From: an uncultured Bacteroidota bacterium
Lineage (GTDB): Bacteria > Bacteroidota > Bacteroidia > Bacteroidales > P3
Direction: 5' to 3'
DNA length: 64,000 nucleotides
Assembly: GCA_902784865.1 (NCBI GenBank)
Contig: CACZWL010000010.1
Location: forward strand, 1 to 64,000
Shown here: piece by piece, positions 35,916-44,186 of the stretch
Position numbering within the stretch: position 1 is the stretch's first letter
Layout of the letters: the number at the start of each line of letters is the position of its first letter
Notes under the pieces: model-generated
What the model was told of the DNA's origin: nothing
Seen by the model: the letters and a program-made list of their open reading frames with translations, nothing else
Database searches by the model: none
Made by a program: the position numbers and the translations under genes

Positions 35916-38534
35916 ATGAATATTTCTTTTGATTGGCTTAAAGAATATGTGGATATTGAGGATATGACTCCTCAACAGTTGGACGACCTGCTGACTTTCT
36001 CCGGCTTGGAGGTGGACAGTATGGAGAAGGTGGAGACCATCAAGGGCGGTCTGGAGCATGTGGTGATAGCGCAGGTGCTGACCTGTGAGCCGCACCCCGA
36101 CAGCGACCACCTGCACCTGACCACCGTCGACGTGGGCGGCGAGCGTCCGCTGAATATCGTCTGCGGCGCCCCCAACGTGGCCGCCGGCCAGAAGGTGGTG
36201 TGCGCCCAGATAGGCACCAAGATCTACACTTCGGACACCGAATACTATGAGATTAAGAAAGGCAAGCTGCGCGGCGCCGTCAGCGAGGGTATGCTCTGCG
36301 CTGCCGACGAGCTGCAGCTGGGTACCGACCACGCCGGCATCATGGTGTTGCCGGACGACGCCCCGGTGGGAATGCCCGCCAAGGAGTACTTCCACGTGAA
36401 GGACGACTGTCTGCTGGAGGTGGCCATCACGGCCAACCGCATGGATGCCATTTCGCACATCGGCGTGGCCCGCGACGTGGTGGCTGTCCGCAATACCCGC
36501 GAGGGGAAGCATCTGAAGATTAAGTGGCCGGAGGTGGCTGAATGCGTTAATGCGTCAACGTGTAAATGCGTTAGTGCTGACGCGTCAGCCACTAACACAA
36601 TAACGCAATCACACAATAACGCAATTAGAGTAACCGTCGAGGAGCCCGAGCTCTGCCCGCGCTATACCGGCATCACGCTGCGCAATGTGAAGGTAGGGGA
36701 GAGCCCCGAGTGGCTGCAGAACCGCCTGCGTACCGTGGGTCTGCGTCCTATCAACAATATCGTCGACGTCACCAACTTCGTCATGATGGAGGTGGGCCAG
36801 CCGCTGCATGCCTTCGATGCCGACAAGATCGGCGGCGGCCACGTCATCGTGAAGCGCCTGCCGCAGGGCACCAAGTTCGTCACCCTCGACGGCGTGGAGC
36901 GCACGCTCGACCAGCGCGACCTGATGATATGCTGTGAATGTGGGAATGCGTTATCGCGTGAATGCGTGAGTGCTGACGCGCCAGCCACTAACACAATAAC
37001 GCAATCAAGCAATAACACAATTCAGGCGGAGCCTATGTGCATCGCCGGTGTCTTCGGCGGACAGAAGAGCGGCGTGAGCATGGAGACCACGAACGTCTTC
37101 CTCGAGAGCGCCTTCTTCAACCCCGTGAGCATCCGCAAGACCAGCCAGCGCCACACGCTGAAGACCGACGCCAGCTACCGCTACGAGCGCACCTGCGACC
37201 CCAACATCACCGAGTGGGCCCTGCGTCGCGCCGTGAAGCTCATCCGGGAACTTGCCGGCGGCGACATCTGCGGCCAGATGGTGGACCTCTACCCCAACAA
37301 GATTGAGTGTCCTACGGTGGAGGTGAACTTCCGCCGCATGTTCGACCTCGTGGGGCAGGACATTCCGCTGGAGGCCGTGCGCACAGCCCTCACGTCGCTC
37401 GACATCGAGATTGTGCGCGAGGACGCCGAGGGCATGACCCTCAAGGTGCCCACCTGCAAGGCCGACGTCACGCGCGAGTGCGACATCGTGGAGGAAATCA
37501 TGCGCATCTACGGCTACAACAACATCCACATCGGCACTACGGTCAACAGCTGCCTCTCCTACGGCAAGAAGCCCGACCCACGCAAGCTGAGGAACGCTGT
37601 GAGCGACTACCTCACCGACAACGGCTTCAGCGAGATTATGAACAACTCGCTCACCAAGAGCGAATACTACGACGAGAACCCCGACTTCCCGGCCGGCCGC
37701 TGCATCCCCATCATCAACCCCCTGTCGAAGGAACTCAACGTCATGCGCCAGACGCTGCTCTACAGCGGCTTGGAATGCATCGCGCGTAACATTAATTATA
37801 AGATCCACGACCAGAAGCTCTACGAGTTCGGCCGCAGCTACGTGAAGACCGACGAGGCCGCCAACCAGGAACTGCCCGTCACCAAGCGCTTCAACGAGAC
37901 CGAGCATGTCAGCATCTTCCTCACGGGCAACATGCTGACCGAGAGCTGGAAGCAGAAGAGCCCCGAGAGCGACTTCTTCTACCTGAAGTCCTACGTGATG
38001 ACCATCCTGCAGCGCATGCGCGTCAACATGGGCAGGGTAGAGGTGGTGCCCTCGCAGGCCAAGTACTTCGCCGAAGGCCTCGACCTCGTCCTGCGCGACA
38101 ACAAGAAGGTCATCGCCACCCTCGGCACCCTCGGCCGCGAGACCTTGAAGAAGATGGATATCAAGCAGCCCGTCTACTATGCCGACCTCAACTGGACGCT
38201 GCTTCTGAAGGGTTACCCGACCAAGGAGGTGCAGTATCAGGAAGTGGCCAAGTTCCCCGAGGTTCGCCGCGACCTGGCCCTCATTCTGAAGAAGGACGTC
38301 ACCTTCGCCGCCATCGAGCAGGCTGCCATGCAGTGCGAGAAGAAGCTCCTCAAGCGCGTCAGCCTCTTCGACGTCTACGAGGGCAAGGGCATCGCCGACG
38401 GCTTCAAGTCCTACGCCGTCAGCTTCATCCTGCAGGACAAGGACAAGACCCTCAATGACAAACAGATCGAGGCCACCATGGCCAAGATCCAGAAGACCCT
38501 CGAGACCCAGCTGGGCGCGAAGGTGCGCGGATAA
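35916..38534 (+). CDS. pheT: phenylalanyl-tRNA synthetase beta subunit
   Basis: 872 residues, about 50 longer than usual. N-terminal EMAP/tRNA-binding-like domain (VVIAQVLTCEPHPDSDHLHL), B3/B4 editing region (DVTNFVMMEVGQPLHAFDAD), B5 domain (TCKADVTRECDIVEEIMRIY), and the C-terminal ferredoxin-like anticodon domain (KFPEVRRDLALIL). Two palindromic elements are in frame: residues about 209-239 and 341-370, both at linkers between conserved blocks. pheS is not adjacent. Confidence 0.95.
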   Translation: MNISFDWLKEYVDIEDMTPQQLDDLLTFSGLEVDSMEKVETIKGGLEHVVIAQVLTCEPHPDSDHLHLTTVDVGGERPLNIVCGAPNVAAGQKVVCAQIGTKIYTSDTEYYEIKKGKLRGAVSEGMLCAADELQLGTDHAGIMVLPDDAPVGMPAKEYFHVKDDCLLEVAITANRMDAISHIGVARDVVAVRNTREGKHLKIKWPEVAECVNASTCKCVSADASATNTITQSHNNAIRVTVEEPELCPRYTGITLRNVKVGESPEWLQNRLRTVGLRPINNIVDVTNFVMMEVGQPLHAFDADKIGGGHVIVKRLPQGTKFVTLDGVERTLDQRDLMICCECGNALSRECVSADAPATNTITQSSNNTIQAEPMCIAGVFGGQKSGVSMETTNVFLESAFFNPVSIRKTSQRHTLKTDASYRYERTCDPNITEWALRRAVKLIRELAGGDICGQMVDLYPNKIECPTVEVNFRRMFDLVGQDIPLEAVRTALTSLDIEIVREDAEGMTLKVPTCKADVTRECDIVEEIMRIYGYNNIHIGTTVNSCLSYGKKPDPRKLRNAVSDYLTDNGFSEIMNNSLTKSEYYDENPDFPAGRCIPIINPLSKELNVMRQTLLYSGLECIARNINYKIHDQKLYEFGRSYVKTDEAANQELPVTKRFNETEHVSIFLTGNMLTESWKQKSPESDFFYLKSYVMTILQRMRVNMGRVEVVPSQAKYFAEGLDLVLRDNKKVIATLGTLGRETLKKMDIKQPVYYADLNWTLLLKGYPTKEVQYQEVAKFPEVRRDLALILKKDVTFAAIEQAAMQCEKKLLKRVSLFDVYEGKGIADGFKSYAVSFILQDKDKTLNDKQIEATMAKIQKTLETQLGAKVRG
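36539..36628. repeat. in-frame palindromic GCGTTAAT element in pheT (1)
   Basis: 8-bp units in the left arm, core GTGCTGACGCGTCAGCCAC (36574-36592), inverted units on the right (ACACAATAACGC). Translated CVNASTCKCVSADASATNTI. Confidence 0.9.
36935..37024. repeat. in-frame palindromic GCGTTAAT element in pheT (2)
   Basis: Same layout and core (GTGCTGACGCGCCAGCCAC) as the first element, about 400 bp downstream. Translated RECVSADAPATNTITQSSNN before AEPMCIAGVFGG. Confidence 0.9.
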
Positions 38535-38557
38535 GAAACATTGAAAATACTATTGTT

Positions 38558-38737
38558 ATGTCAGAAAAGGAATTGAATGCCTACCGCCTCACTTCGATGG
38601 AAGAGCCTTCGGACGAGATGCTTGCAGCCATAATGAAAGAGGCCGCAGCCGAGGCCACAGCATCTACAAACAAAGCGTTGGCTGACTATTTTAAAGAAAT
38701 CAGCGCCATGTTGCAGAAAAAGGTTGCTGTGCTATGA
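38558..38737 (+). CDS. small protein before zeta toxin, candidate antitoxin
   Basis: 59 residues, MSEKELNAYRLTSMEEPSDE then MLAAIMKEAAAEATASTNKA and a basic C-terminus. It overlaps the zeta-toxin start codon by 4 bp (ATGA), the usual order of antitoxin-toxin pairs. It lacks the epsilon-antitoxin fold length but has the right position and acidic, helical composition. Confidence 0.65.
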   Translation: MSEKELNAYRLTSMEEPSDEMLAAIMKEAAAEATASTNKALADYFKEISAMLQKKVAVL

Positions 38738-39330
38738 CAGAAACGCTCCATCGTCCTGTGTTGATTGTCATTGCCGGACCCAATGGTTCGGGCAAAACCA
38801 CTATCACGTTGCGTATCCTGCATCATGAGTGGCTGGAGAACTCGGTCTATATCAACCCCGACCAAGTGGCGCAGGAACGTTTCGGCGACTGGAATTCGGC
38901 TGACGCAGTAAGGCAAGCCGCCATATATTGTGCTGACTGGCGCGAACAGAGTCTGGACGATAAGCAAAGCATGATATTTGAGACGGTTTTCTCTGCCGAT
39001 GACAAACTGGACTTCATCCGTCGGGCAAAGCAGGCCGGTTTTTTCATCCGCCTGTTCTTTGTCTGCACAGAATCGCCTATGATCAACGCTGCTCGTATTG
39101 CCGGGCGTGTGATGAAAGGAGGTCATGATGTTCCGATTGCCAAGATAATATCCCGTTATCAAAAATCCATCATCAATTGCAAGGTGGCTACCAGCATCGC
39201 TGACAGAGTCTATGTTTATGACAATTCAGTCGACGGTCGTGAGGCTCGCATCCTCTTTCGTTTTGCCAATGGCGCAATCATCAAACGTTATACCGATGAC
39301 ATCCCACAATGGGCGCAGGTGTTGATGTAA
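38734..39330 (+). CDS. zeta toxin family protein (UDP-sugar kinase-like)
   Basis: 198 residues. Walker A IVIAGPNGSGKTTITLRILH, INPDQVAQERFGDW and MIFETVFSADDKLDFIRRAK (the zeta-specific Glu/Thr-containing region), then GRVMKGGHDVPIAKIISRYQ, all in the zeta/PezT order. Such toxins phosphorylate UDP-N-acetylglucosamine-type sugars and block wall synthesis; the exact substrate here is inferred from family only. Complete, with its short partner just upstream. Confidence 0.85.
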   Translation: MTETLHRPVLIVIAGPNGSGKTTITLRILHHEWLENSVYINPDQVAQERFGDWNSADAVRQAAIYCADWREQSLDDKQSMIFETVFSADDKLDFIRRAKQAGFFIRLFFVCTESPMINAARIAGRVMKGGHDVPIAKIISRYQKSIINCKVATSIADRVYVYDNSVDGREARILFRFANGAIIKRYTDDIPQWAQVLM

Positions 39331-39411
39331 ATGCTTAAATCCAGAGGCCCGCGACATTCGTCGCGGGCCTCATCGTTTTTGTCTGTTCTTCGTTTCAAAA
39401 TCTGTACGGTG

Positions 39412-39680
39412 CCGTAATGACCCATTTCGGCCATTTCTAAAATTGCATGGCGTTGTAATGACTCATTTTTGCCATTTCCAAAATCGTTTGGGCCTTGCGA
39501 CACTCATTTTAGCCGTTTTCAAAATTGTTTGGGCTTTGCAACACTCATTTTAGCCGTTTTCAAAATCATTTGGCCCTTGCGACACTCTTTTTTGCCGTTT
39601 TCAAAATCGTTTGGCCCTTGCGACACTCTTTTTTGCCGTTTTCAAAATCGTTTGGGCGTAGCGGCAACCATTTTTCTTAT
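39412..39680. repeat. 41-bp intergenic tandem repeat, about 6.5 copies
   Basis: Units begin at 39495, 39536, 39577 and 39618 at exact 41-bp intervals (TTGCGACACTC...TTTTCAAAATCGTTTGG), with diverged copies before 39495 and after 39659. Frames through it spell FGPCDTHFSRFQN-like repeats but have no start context, so it is treated as non-coding. Fills the gap between the zeta gene and the minus-strand lipoproteins. Confidence 0.88.
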
Positions 39681-39691
39681 TGGTTCAATGA

Positions 39692-40168
39692 TTAATAAGA
39701 ATAGAGGTTATCTTTTTTGTTCAGGTCAACGTGCTGGATATGTTTATGCGGCGTGGAGTCTAGGAATATTCTGTTGTTGCCTGCATAGGTGTAAAACGAT
39801 GTTGTCACTGTGTCGGAATACCACGACTCGTAAAATTGGCCGTTGTTTTCGTGATATTCTTTTGTGAATGTGATGGAGCCCTTGTTATCTTTTTCGTTGT
39901 ATGTGTAATGTACATCATATACAGCGTAGTATGAGAACTCATATCCGTATATTTTTCTGTTGTCGTGTATATAGGCGTGGCCATGGGTGGGAGTGTCGAA
40001 TTGTATCCCGACAGAGAGGGTGTTTATAGTTATGGACTCTCCCGCTTCGTATACTGTCGATTGGGAATCGGAGGACCAGCCCCAACTGGTTTCGACCAAG
40101 GTGTCGTCTTCTTTAGCGCAGGCTGCCAGCAGGAGACTGGCGGTGGCGATGATGATTAATCTTTTCAT
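39692..40168 (-). CDS. small lipoprotein, tandem paralogue A
   Basis: 158 residues with lipoprotein signal (IIIATASLLLAACAKE). The mature protein shares SWGWS..., TPTHGHAYIH, GSITFTKEYHENNG and TTSFYTYAGNNRIFL with the gene just upstream, so the two are tandem duplicates of a beta-rich lipocalin-like lipoprotein. Function unknown. Confidence 0.75.
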   Translation of the reverse strand: MKRLIIIATASLLLAACAKEDDTLVETSWGWSSDSQSTVYEAGESITINTLSVGIQFDTPTHGHAYIHDNRKIYGYEFSYYAVYDVHYTYNEKDNKGSITFTKEYHENNGQFYESWYSDTVTTSFYTYAGNNRIFLDSTPHKHIQHVDLNKKDNLYSY

Positions 40169-40172
40169 TTGT

Positions 40173-40673
40173 TTACTCTTTTGTTAGTACCATTTGGTGT
40201 CCATTGTAGTATGCCATATCGCTGGGGTATGTATAGAGGAACATTTTGCCGTCGTTGGCATAGATGTAGAAGGAGGACGTTATTGGGTTGTTCCAGAACT
40301 CGGCAAGGAATTCATCCGCATAGTTCTCGCCCTCGCAATGTTCTTTGGTAAAGGTTATGGTGCCTTCCTTCTCCTCGTTGTTAAACGAGTATGATACATC
40401 AAATACACCGTAAAGAGAATTAATACGTGGTGTATCGTTCCAATAGTTTGTATCGCTGCAGTGTAGGTAGGCATGTCCGTGGGTGGGACCGTCGAATTTT
40501 ATCTCAAAAGAGCTTGACCTCACATCGGATACTTCTCCAGTTTCGACCCATGTGCCTGTTTGCGATACGGACCACTTCCAGGATGTGTTTCCCAAATCAT
40601 CGTTGCCTTTAGAGCATGCGGACAGTATCAGGATGGTCGTTGCGACAAGGATTATTTTTTTCATCGGGTTCAA
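40173..40673 (-). CDS. small lipoprotein, tandem paralogue B
   Basis: 166 residues (163 if the second Met at 40664 is used, giving MKKIILVATTILILSACSKG). Shares SWKWSVSQ, GPTHGHAYLHCSD, EGTITFTKEHCEGEN and TSSFYIYANDGKMFL with paralogue A, 4 bp downstream. Lipocalin-like lipoprotein of unknown function. Confidence 0.75.
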   Translation of the reverse strand: MNPMKKIILVATTILILSACSKGNDDLGNTSWKWSVSQTGTWVETGEVSDVRSSSFEIKFDGPTHGHAYLHCSDTNYWNDTPRINSLYGVFDVSYSFNNEEKEGTITFTKEHCEGENYADEFLAEFWNNPITSSFYIYANDGKMFLYTYPSDMAYYNGHQMVLTKE

Positions 40674-40704
40674 GATTTAATGGTTTATAAACATTTTCTA
40701 ATGA

Positions 40705-40980
40705 TTAATCCCAGATGATTATTTTACCTTCAAACTCATCGATTTCAGCCATATCCCAATCACAATCAGGATAGGCTTCTTTAAAAATACGTTCTCCCTC
40801 TTCTTCAGTGCTTGCCACAACAATATGCCCTCTTCCAACGAACTTGCGGGGAGTTATTGTAAATGCAGCTACTTGGCCTTTGGTGTCGGTAATGTGGTCT
40901 GTAATCAGCCATGCATTTTTGGGTGCTAAATCATGTTCGTTGAGAAATTTTTTAGCAAGTTCTTTGTTTTTGTTGTTCAT
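40705..40980 (-). CDS. hypothetical small protein
   Basis: 91 residues, no signal peptide: KKFLNEHDLAPKNAWLITDH, VAAFTITPRKFVGRGHIVVA, then ERIFKEAYPDCDWDMAEID. Not recognised. It lies 31 bp upstream of the tandem lipoprotein pair on the same strand and may be co-transcribed. Confidence 0.5.
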   Translation of the reverse strand: MNNKNKELAKKFLNEHDLAPKNAWLITDHITDTKGQVAAFTITPRKFVGRGHIVVASTEEEGERIFKEAYPDCDWDMAEIDEFEGKIIIWD

Positions 40981-41131
40981 AATTAAATTGTTTTGTTAGG
41001 ATTGTAAATATCTTTTATGCGTCACAGTTCTGTCTCGTTTTATCTACCAGTTATCGTCTTCGAAATGGTTCTTTAATGTATTATTGTCGTTTTAATTTCT
41101 GCTCTCCCGCGCTGCGTTGAGCAATGTTAAT

Positions 41132-41321
41132 AAAAAGAAGCGTGGCGCCGTATGCCGCTTCCTGCAAAGAGGTCCTAGGAATAACCTTGAAAAGAGAAGA
41201 TGCAATAAGCCCACGCTAAAATAGCGAAGACCATTACACATATTCTGCTTTTCGATGGAATTTCCTAGGTTCCTTTGCACAGAACGCGTATAACGCTTCG
41301 ATGATTTCACTGTTGAAATCG
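41132..41321 (-). ncRNA. structured small RNA, about 190 nt (6S-like candidate)
   Basis: A canonical promoter (TTG-N19-TATCTTTG, 41326-41355) fires into a region with no credible gene and ends at a terminator-like stem GAAGCG/CGCTTC followed by TTTTTATT (41132-41161). The RNA folds as a long rod: terminal GAAGCGT/ACGCTTC, then TGCAAAG/CTTTGCA, then CCTAGGAA/TTCCTAGG, enclosing a large internal loop. Size, rod shape and own promoter recall 6S RNA, but the family is not proven. It begins with the same hairpin leader as tRNA-Met. Confidence 0.6.
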
Positions 41322-41355
41322 AGTGCAAAGATACGACATTTCTGCGAGGTGGCAA
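41303..41355 (-). promoter_or_regulatory. promoter and leader hairpin of the structured RNA
   Basis: TTG (41353-41355), 19 bp, TATCTTTG (41326-41333), then CACTC and hairpin GATTTC-AACAGT-GAAATC (41303-41320), matching the tRNA-Met leader in sequence and spacing. Confidence 0.8.
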
Positions 41356-41420
41356 AATTTATTTTTTCTCCGAGGGTGACATTGTGCAATATTTTTGTTT
41401 TTTTTGCGTTGATAGGGAGC

Positions 41421-41927
41421 ATGAAAGGCTTGGAGCAATACGATGTGAAGGTGCTGCTGGCGTTGGTGAAGAGCGTCAGCGGGCGCACCGACTTCTTCAA
41501 GCTCCTGGTCGAGGTGCGGCCCGAGCTGGCGGCTTTCAGCAACGCCATCCGTGGCGACGACGACGCCATGGTGTGGCTGTTCAAGCATGACTTCGCCTGG
41601 CTGGCCATCCTCAGCAACGCCTGCGACGGCGACGAGCGCGCCATCGACTGGGTGCGCAACGGCCTGACGCCCGTCAACCTGCGCTTCGCCCTGGCCTGCC
41701 GCCGCGACGAGGAGTCGCTCCGGTGGCTCTACCAGCGCAAGCTCGGCGCGCTGCTGCTCCTTGTCCGCGAGGTGGAGAAATTCCTCAAGTACCAGGAGAA
41801 GGAGTACACTTGGCCCTACGTGATGCACTTCGGCGGCCACTATCGCGCCATGAAAGACCTCGAAGAATGGAAACAACAAGAAGAAGACCATGATAAAGAA
41901 AGACAGCAACAAGAAAAGGAACGATAG
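41421..41927 (+). CDS. hypothetical protein before rluB
   Basis: 168 residues from MKGLEQYDVKVLLALVKSVS; helical, with DDDAMVWLFKHDFAWLAILS, GDERAIDWVRNGLTPVNLRF and DEESLRWLYQRKLGALLLLV as three similar segments of about 30 residues. No signal peptide. The last residues (KERQQQEKER) are translated from the sequence that also begins rluB in another frame; the overlap is 38 bp. Not recognised; the repeated W/L pattern suggests an alpha-solenoid. Confidence 0.55.
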   Translation: MKGLEQYDVKVLLALVKSVSGRTDFFKLLVEVRPELAAFSNAIRGDDDAMVWLFKHDFAWLAILSNACDGDERAIDWVRNGLTPVNLRFALACRRDEESLRWLYQRKLGALLLLVREVEKFLKYQEKEYTWPYVMHFGGHYRAMKDLEEWKQQEEDHDKERQQQEKER

Positions 41928-42807
41928 CCCCAGAGAGGCCAAGGAAACCAGAACCCCCAGGGGGACAAGAGATTCTAGAAATTCTAGGGATTCTAGAGAT
42001 TCTAGATTTTCTAGAGATTCTAGGGATTCTAGAGATTCTAGAAAGCGCAAGCCTGCCGCCCCGCAGAAGCCTGCCTCCAAGCGCCCCGAAGGCGCCATGC
42101 GCCTCAACAAGTACATCGCCCATGCCGGCATCTGCTCGCGCCGCGAGGCCGACGAGCTTATCGCCGCCGGCAGCGTCAAGGTCAACGGCAAGGTGGTCAC
42201 AGAAATGGGCTACCAGGTGATGCCCGGCGACGAGGTGCAGTATGGCGGCGAGCGTCTCCGCAGCGAGCGTCTCCGCTATTTCCTCCTCAACAAGCCCAAG
42301 GGCTTCATCACCACCACCGACGACCCGCAGGAGCGCCGCACCGTGATGATGCTCATGGACGGCTGCTGTGCCGAACGCATCTATCCCGTCGGCCGCCTCG
42401 ACCGCGCCACCACCGGCCTGCTGCTCTTCACCAACGACGGCGAGCTGGCCAAAAAGCTCACGCACCCTTCCACCCAGGTCTACAAGATCTACCAGGTGGA
42501 GCTCAACAAGCCCGTCACCAAGGAGGACATGAAACGCCTCCTCGATGGCATCGAGCTTGAGGATGGCCCCATGCATGTCGATGATATCCAGTATGCCGCC
42601 GTCGGCAAAACCATCGACAAGCGCATCGTCGGCGTCGAATTGCACAGCGGTCGCAACCGCATCGTGCGACGCCTCTTCGAGGCCCTCGGCTACGAGGTGC
42701 ACAAGCTGGACCGCACCGTCTTCGCCGGCCTCACCAAGAAAGACCTCCCTCGTGGACGCTGGCGCGAACTGACTGAAAAGGAAGTCGGCTTTCTCAAAAT
42801 GATTTGA
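41890..42807 (+). CDS. rRNA pseudouridine synthase (RluB/RsuA family)
   Basis: 305 residues. An N-terminal basic tail is followed by an S4 RNA-binding domain (MRLNKYIAHAGICSRREADE) and the pseudouridine synthase core with the catalytic Asp in PVGRLDRATTGLLLFTNDGE, and GRNRIVRRLFEALGY. The tail contains an array of 9-bp units giving repeated SRDSRDSRF (41975-42046). The specific rRNA target cannot be assigned. The 3' end is partly copied in tandem just downstream. Confidence 0.93.
   Translation: MIKKDSNKKRNDSPREAKETRTPRGTRDSRNSRDSRDSRFSRDSRDSRDSRKRKPAAPQKPASKRPEGAMRLNKYIAHAGICSRREADELIAAGSVKVNGKVVTEMGYQVMPGDEVQYGGERLRSERLRYFLLNKPKGFITTTDDPQERRTVMMLMDGCCAERIYPVGRLDRATTGLLLFTNDGELAKKLTHPSTQVYKIYQVELNKPVTKEDMKRLLDGIELEDGPMHVDDIQYAAVGKTIDKRIVGVELHSGRNRIVRRLFEALGYEVHKLDRTVFAGLTKKDLPRGRWRELTEKEVGFLKMI
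41975..42046. repeat. in-frame 9-bp CTAGAGATT array in rluB
   Basis: Eight units of the form CTAGAGATT/CTAGGGATT with the palindrome TCTAGA in each; translated as repeated SRD. Related to the array at the end of murL (24792). Confidence 0.9.
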
Positions 42808-42899
42808 GAAGGCCACCTGCCATCCAGGTCGGCTTTCTCAAAATGATTTGAGAAGGCCAACTGCTTGCCAGGTGGGATTCCTGAAAATGATTTAACCAT
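42784..42899. repeat. tandem copies of the rluB 3' end, 44-bp unit
   Basis: GTCGGCTTTCTCAAAATGAT recurs at 42784 and 42828, with a third diverged start at 42872 (GTGGGATTCCTGAAAATGAT). The first copy is the end of the rluB frame including its stop. Confidence 0.85.
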
Positions 42900-42915
42900 A
42901 AATAAATAAAATACA

Positions 42916-43317
42916 ATGAAAAAAATCTTTCTAATGAGCTTGGCTCTGGCGGCTATGTTCGTCTCCTGCTCAAAAGACGAAAACAAAGACGAAAAAAGCG
43001 TGACGGGACGCTGGGAATGCACATTCAGCCATGTATGTTATACACACGCCGGCGAGGTCGTTCAGGACGATACCAACCATTGGGTCGGCAATACTCTGAC
43101 ATTGTCGAAAGACGGCACCTACTCGGAAAACGGAAACGAAATGGGCACGTTCGTCTTCGACAATAACGAAATCACATTCCAAAACAGCCAGAACGCCGCC
43201 GAATTCTCTGGGAAATATCAAATTGAAAGCCTCGACGATTCGCTCTTGAGATTTGAGTACTACCATTCCCAGGCAGACAGGCGGATGAAAAAAAACTACC
43301 AGTTCACCCTCCTATAG
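42916..43317 (+). CDS. small lipocalin-like lipoprotein
   Basis: 133 residues; lipoprotein signal MKKIFLMSLALAAMFVSCSK. Mature part has VTGRWECTFSHVCYTHAGEV, LTLSKDGTYSENGNEMGTFV and LLRFEYYHSQADRR, a lipocalin-like beta pattern similar to the tandem lipoproteins at 39.7-40.7 kb. Function unknown. Confidence 0.78.
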   Translation: MKKIFLMSLALAAMFVSCSKDENKDEKSVTGRWECTFSHVCYTHAGEVVQDDTNHWVGNTLTLSKDGTYSENGNEMGTFVFDNNEITFQNSQNAAEFSGKYQIESLDDSLLRFEYYHSQADRRMKKNYQFTLL

Positions 43318-43472
43318 CATCAATCCGCCCCTTTGCGGCCCTGCTTGCCCATAGTTGTTTTTCGTTGTTCAAGTTGTTTTCAAAAAAAGACAACCTAAAC
43401 AACAGTCAACCCAATAAGTTGTTTTTTTTTATTTGCTGTTTTGGTTGATTGATTACTTGATGTGGTGATTTA

Positions 43473-44186
43473 TTATTCTCCAATCAGAAACACCGTGTTT
43501 CTTTTGTGCAAATCCACTTTGGCACGCTCCTTCTGCCACTTGACAGCTGTGAGGCTGCGGATGTATTGTGTCGGAAGCGTGAGGTCAGTGGCCACGCAAA
43601 TCATGGTATTGGGCTGTAGTACAGTGCACAAGGCTTCGAGCAGCTGGTTGTTGCGGTAGGGGGCTTCTATAAAAATCTGCGTCTGACGTTCGCGCCGCGC
43701 GCGCTCCTCGAGGCGGCGTATGGTGCTGGCACGCTGCGACTTGTCGACCGGCAGGTAGCCGTTGAAGGCGAAGCTCTGGCCGTTCAGGCCGCTGGCCATC
43801 AGCGCCAGCATCAGCGACGAAGGCCCCACGAGCGGCACCACCTCGATGCCGCGGCGCTGGGCGATGCGCGTGATCATGCCCCCCGGGTCGGCCACACAGG
43901 GCAGCCCCGCTTCGGAAAGCAGCCCCACGTTCTCGCCGCGCGCTATGGCGTCAAGATAGCCACCCACCTCGCCGTGCGTCGTGTGCTCGTTAAGCAGGTG
44001 GAAATCAGTGTCGTCGATAGGGTAGGGGTAGCCTGCGCGCTTCAGGAAACGGCGCGCCGAACGCAGCTCTTCGACGATAAAGGTGCGGCACGAGGCCAGC
44101 AGTTCAAGATTCATCTGGGGCAGCGAGGCCGCCAGCTCCTCCGCTCCTATCGGCACGGGGAAGAGTATCAGTTTGCCTTGTTTCAT
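43473..44186 (-). CDS. tetrapyrrole-methylase-family SAM-dependent methyltransferase (RsmI-like)
   Basis: 237 residues with the RsmI/tetrapyrrole methylase layout: LILFPVPIG at the N-terminus, GENVGLLSEAGLPCVADPGG (the RsmI SDAGxPxISDPG block), VVPLVGPSSLMLALMASGLN and FAFNGYLP, and EAPYRNNQLLEAL. It is the short Bacteroidetes paralogue, without the C-terminal RsmI extension, so 16S rRNA methylation is possible but not sure. It starts inside the end of the DUF6266 gene (83-bp overlap). Confidence 0.85.
   Translation of the reverse strand: MKQGKLILFPVPIGAEELAASLPQMNLELLASCRTFIVEELRSARRFLKRAGYPYPIDDTDFHLLNEHTTHGEVGGYLDAIARGENVGLLSEAGLPCVADPGGMITRIAQRRGIEVVPLVGPSSLMLALMASGLNGQSFAFNGYLPVDKSQRASTIRRLEERARRERQTQIFIEAPYRNNQLLEALCTVLQPNTMICVATDLTLPTQYIRSLTAVKWQKERAKVDLHKRNTVFLIGE

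Noticed and set aside
24344..37024. GCGTTAAT elements as CRISPR repeats or tRNA-like
   Set aside because: Inverted arms around one core, no spacers, no cloverleaf.
39412..39680. Possible CRISPR array
   Set aside because: The 41-bp units are contiguous with no unique spacers, and no cas gene is near.
39469..39867. ORF with FGPCDTLFCRFQN-type repeats as a protein
   Set aside because: Made by the 41-bp tandem repeat and then antisense to a lipoprotein; no start context.
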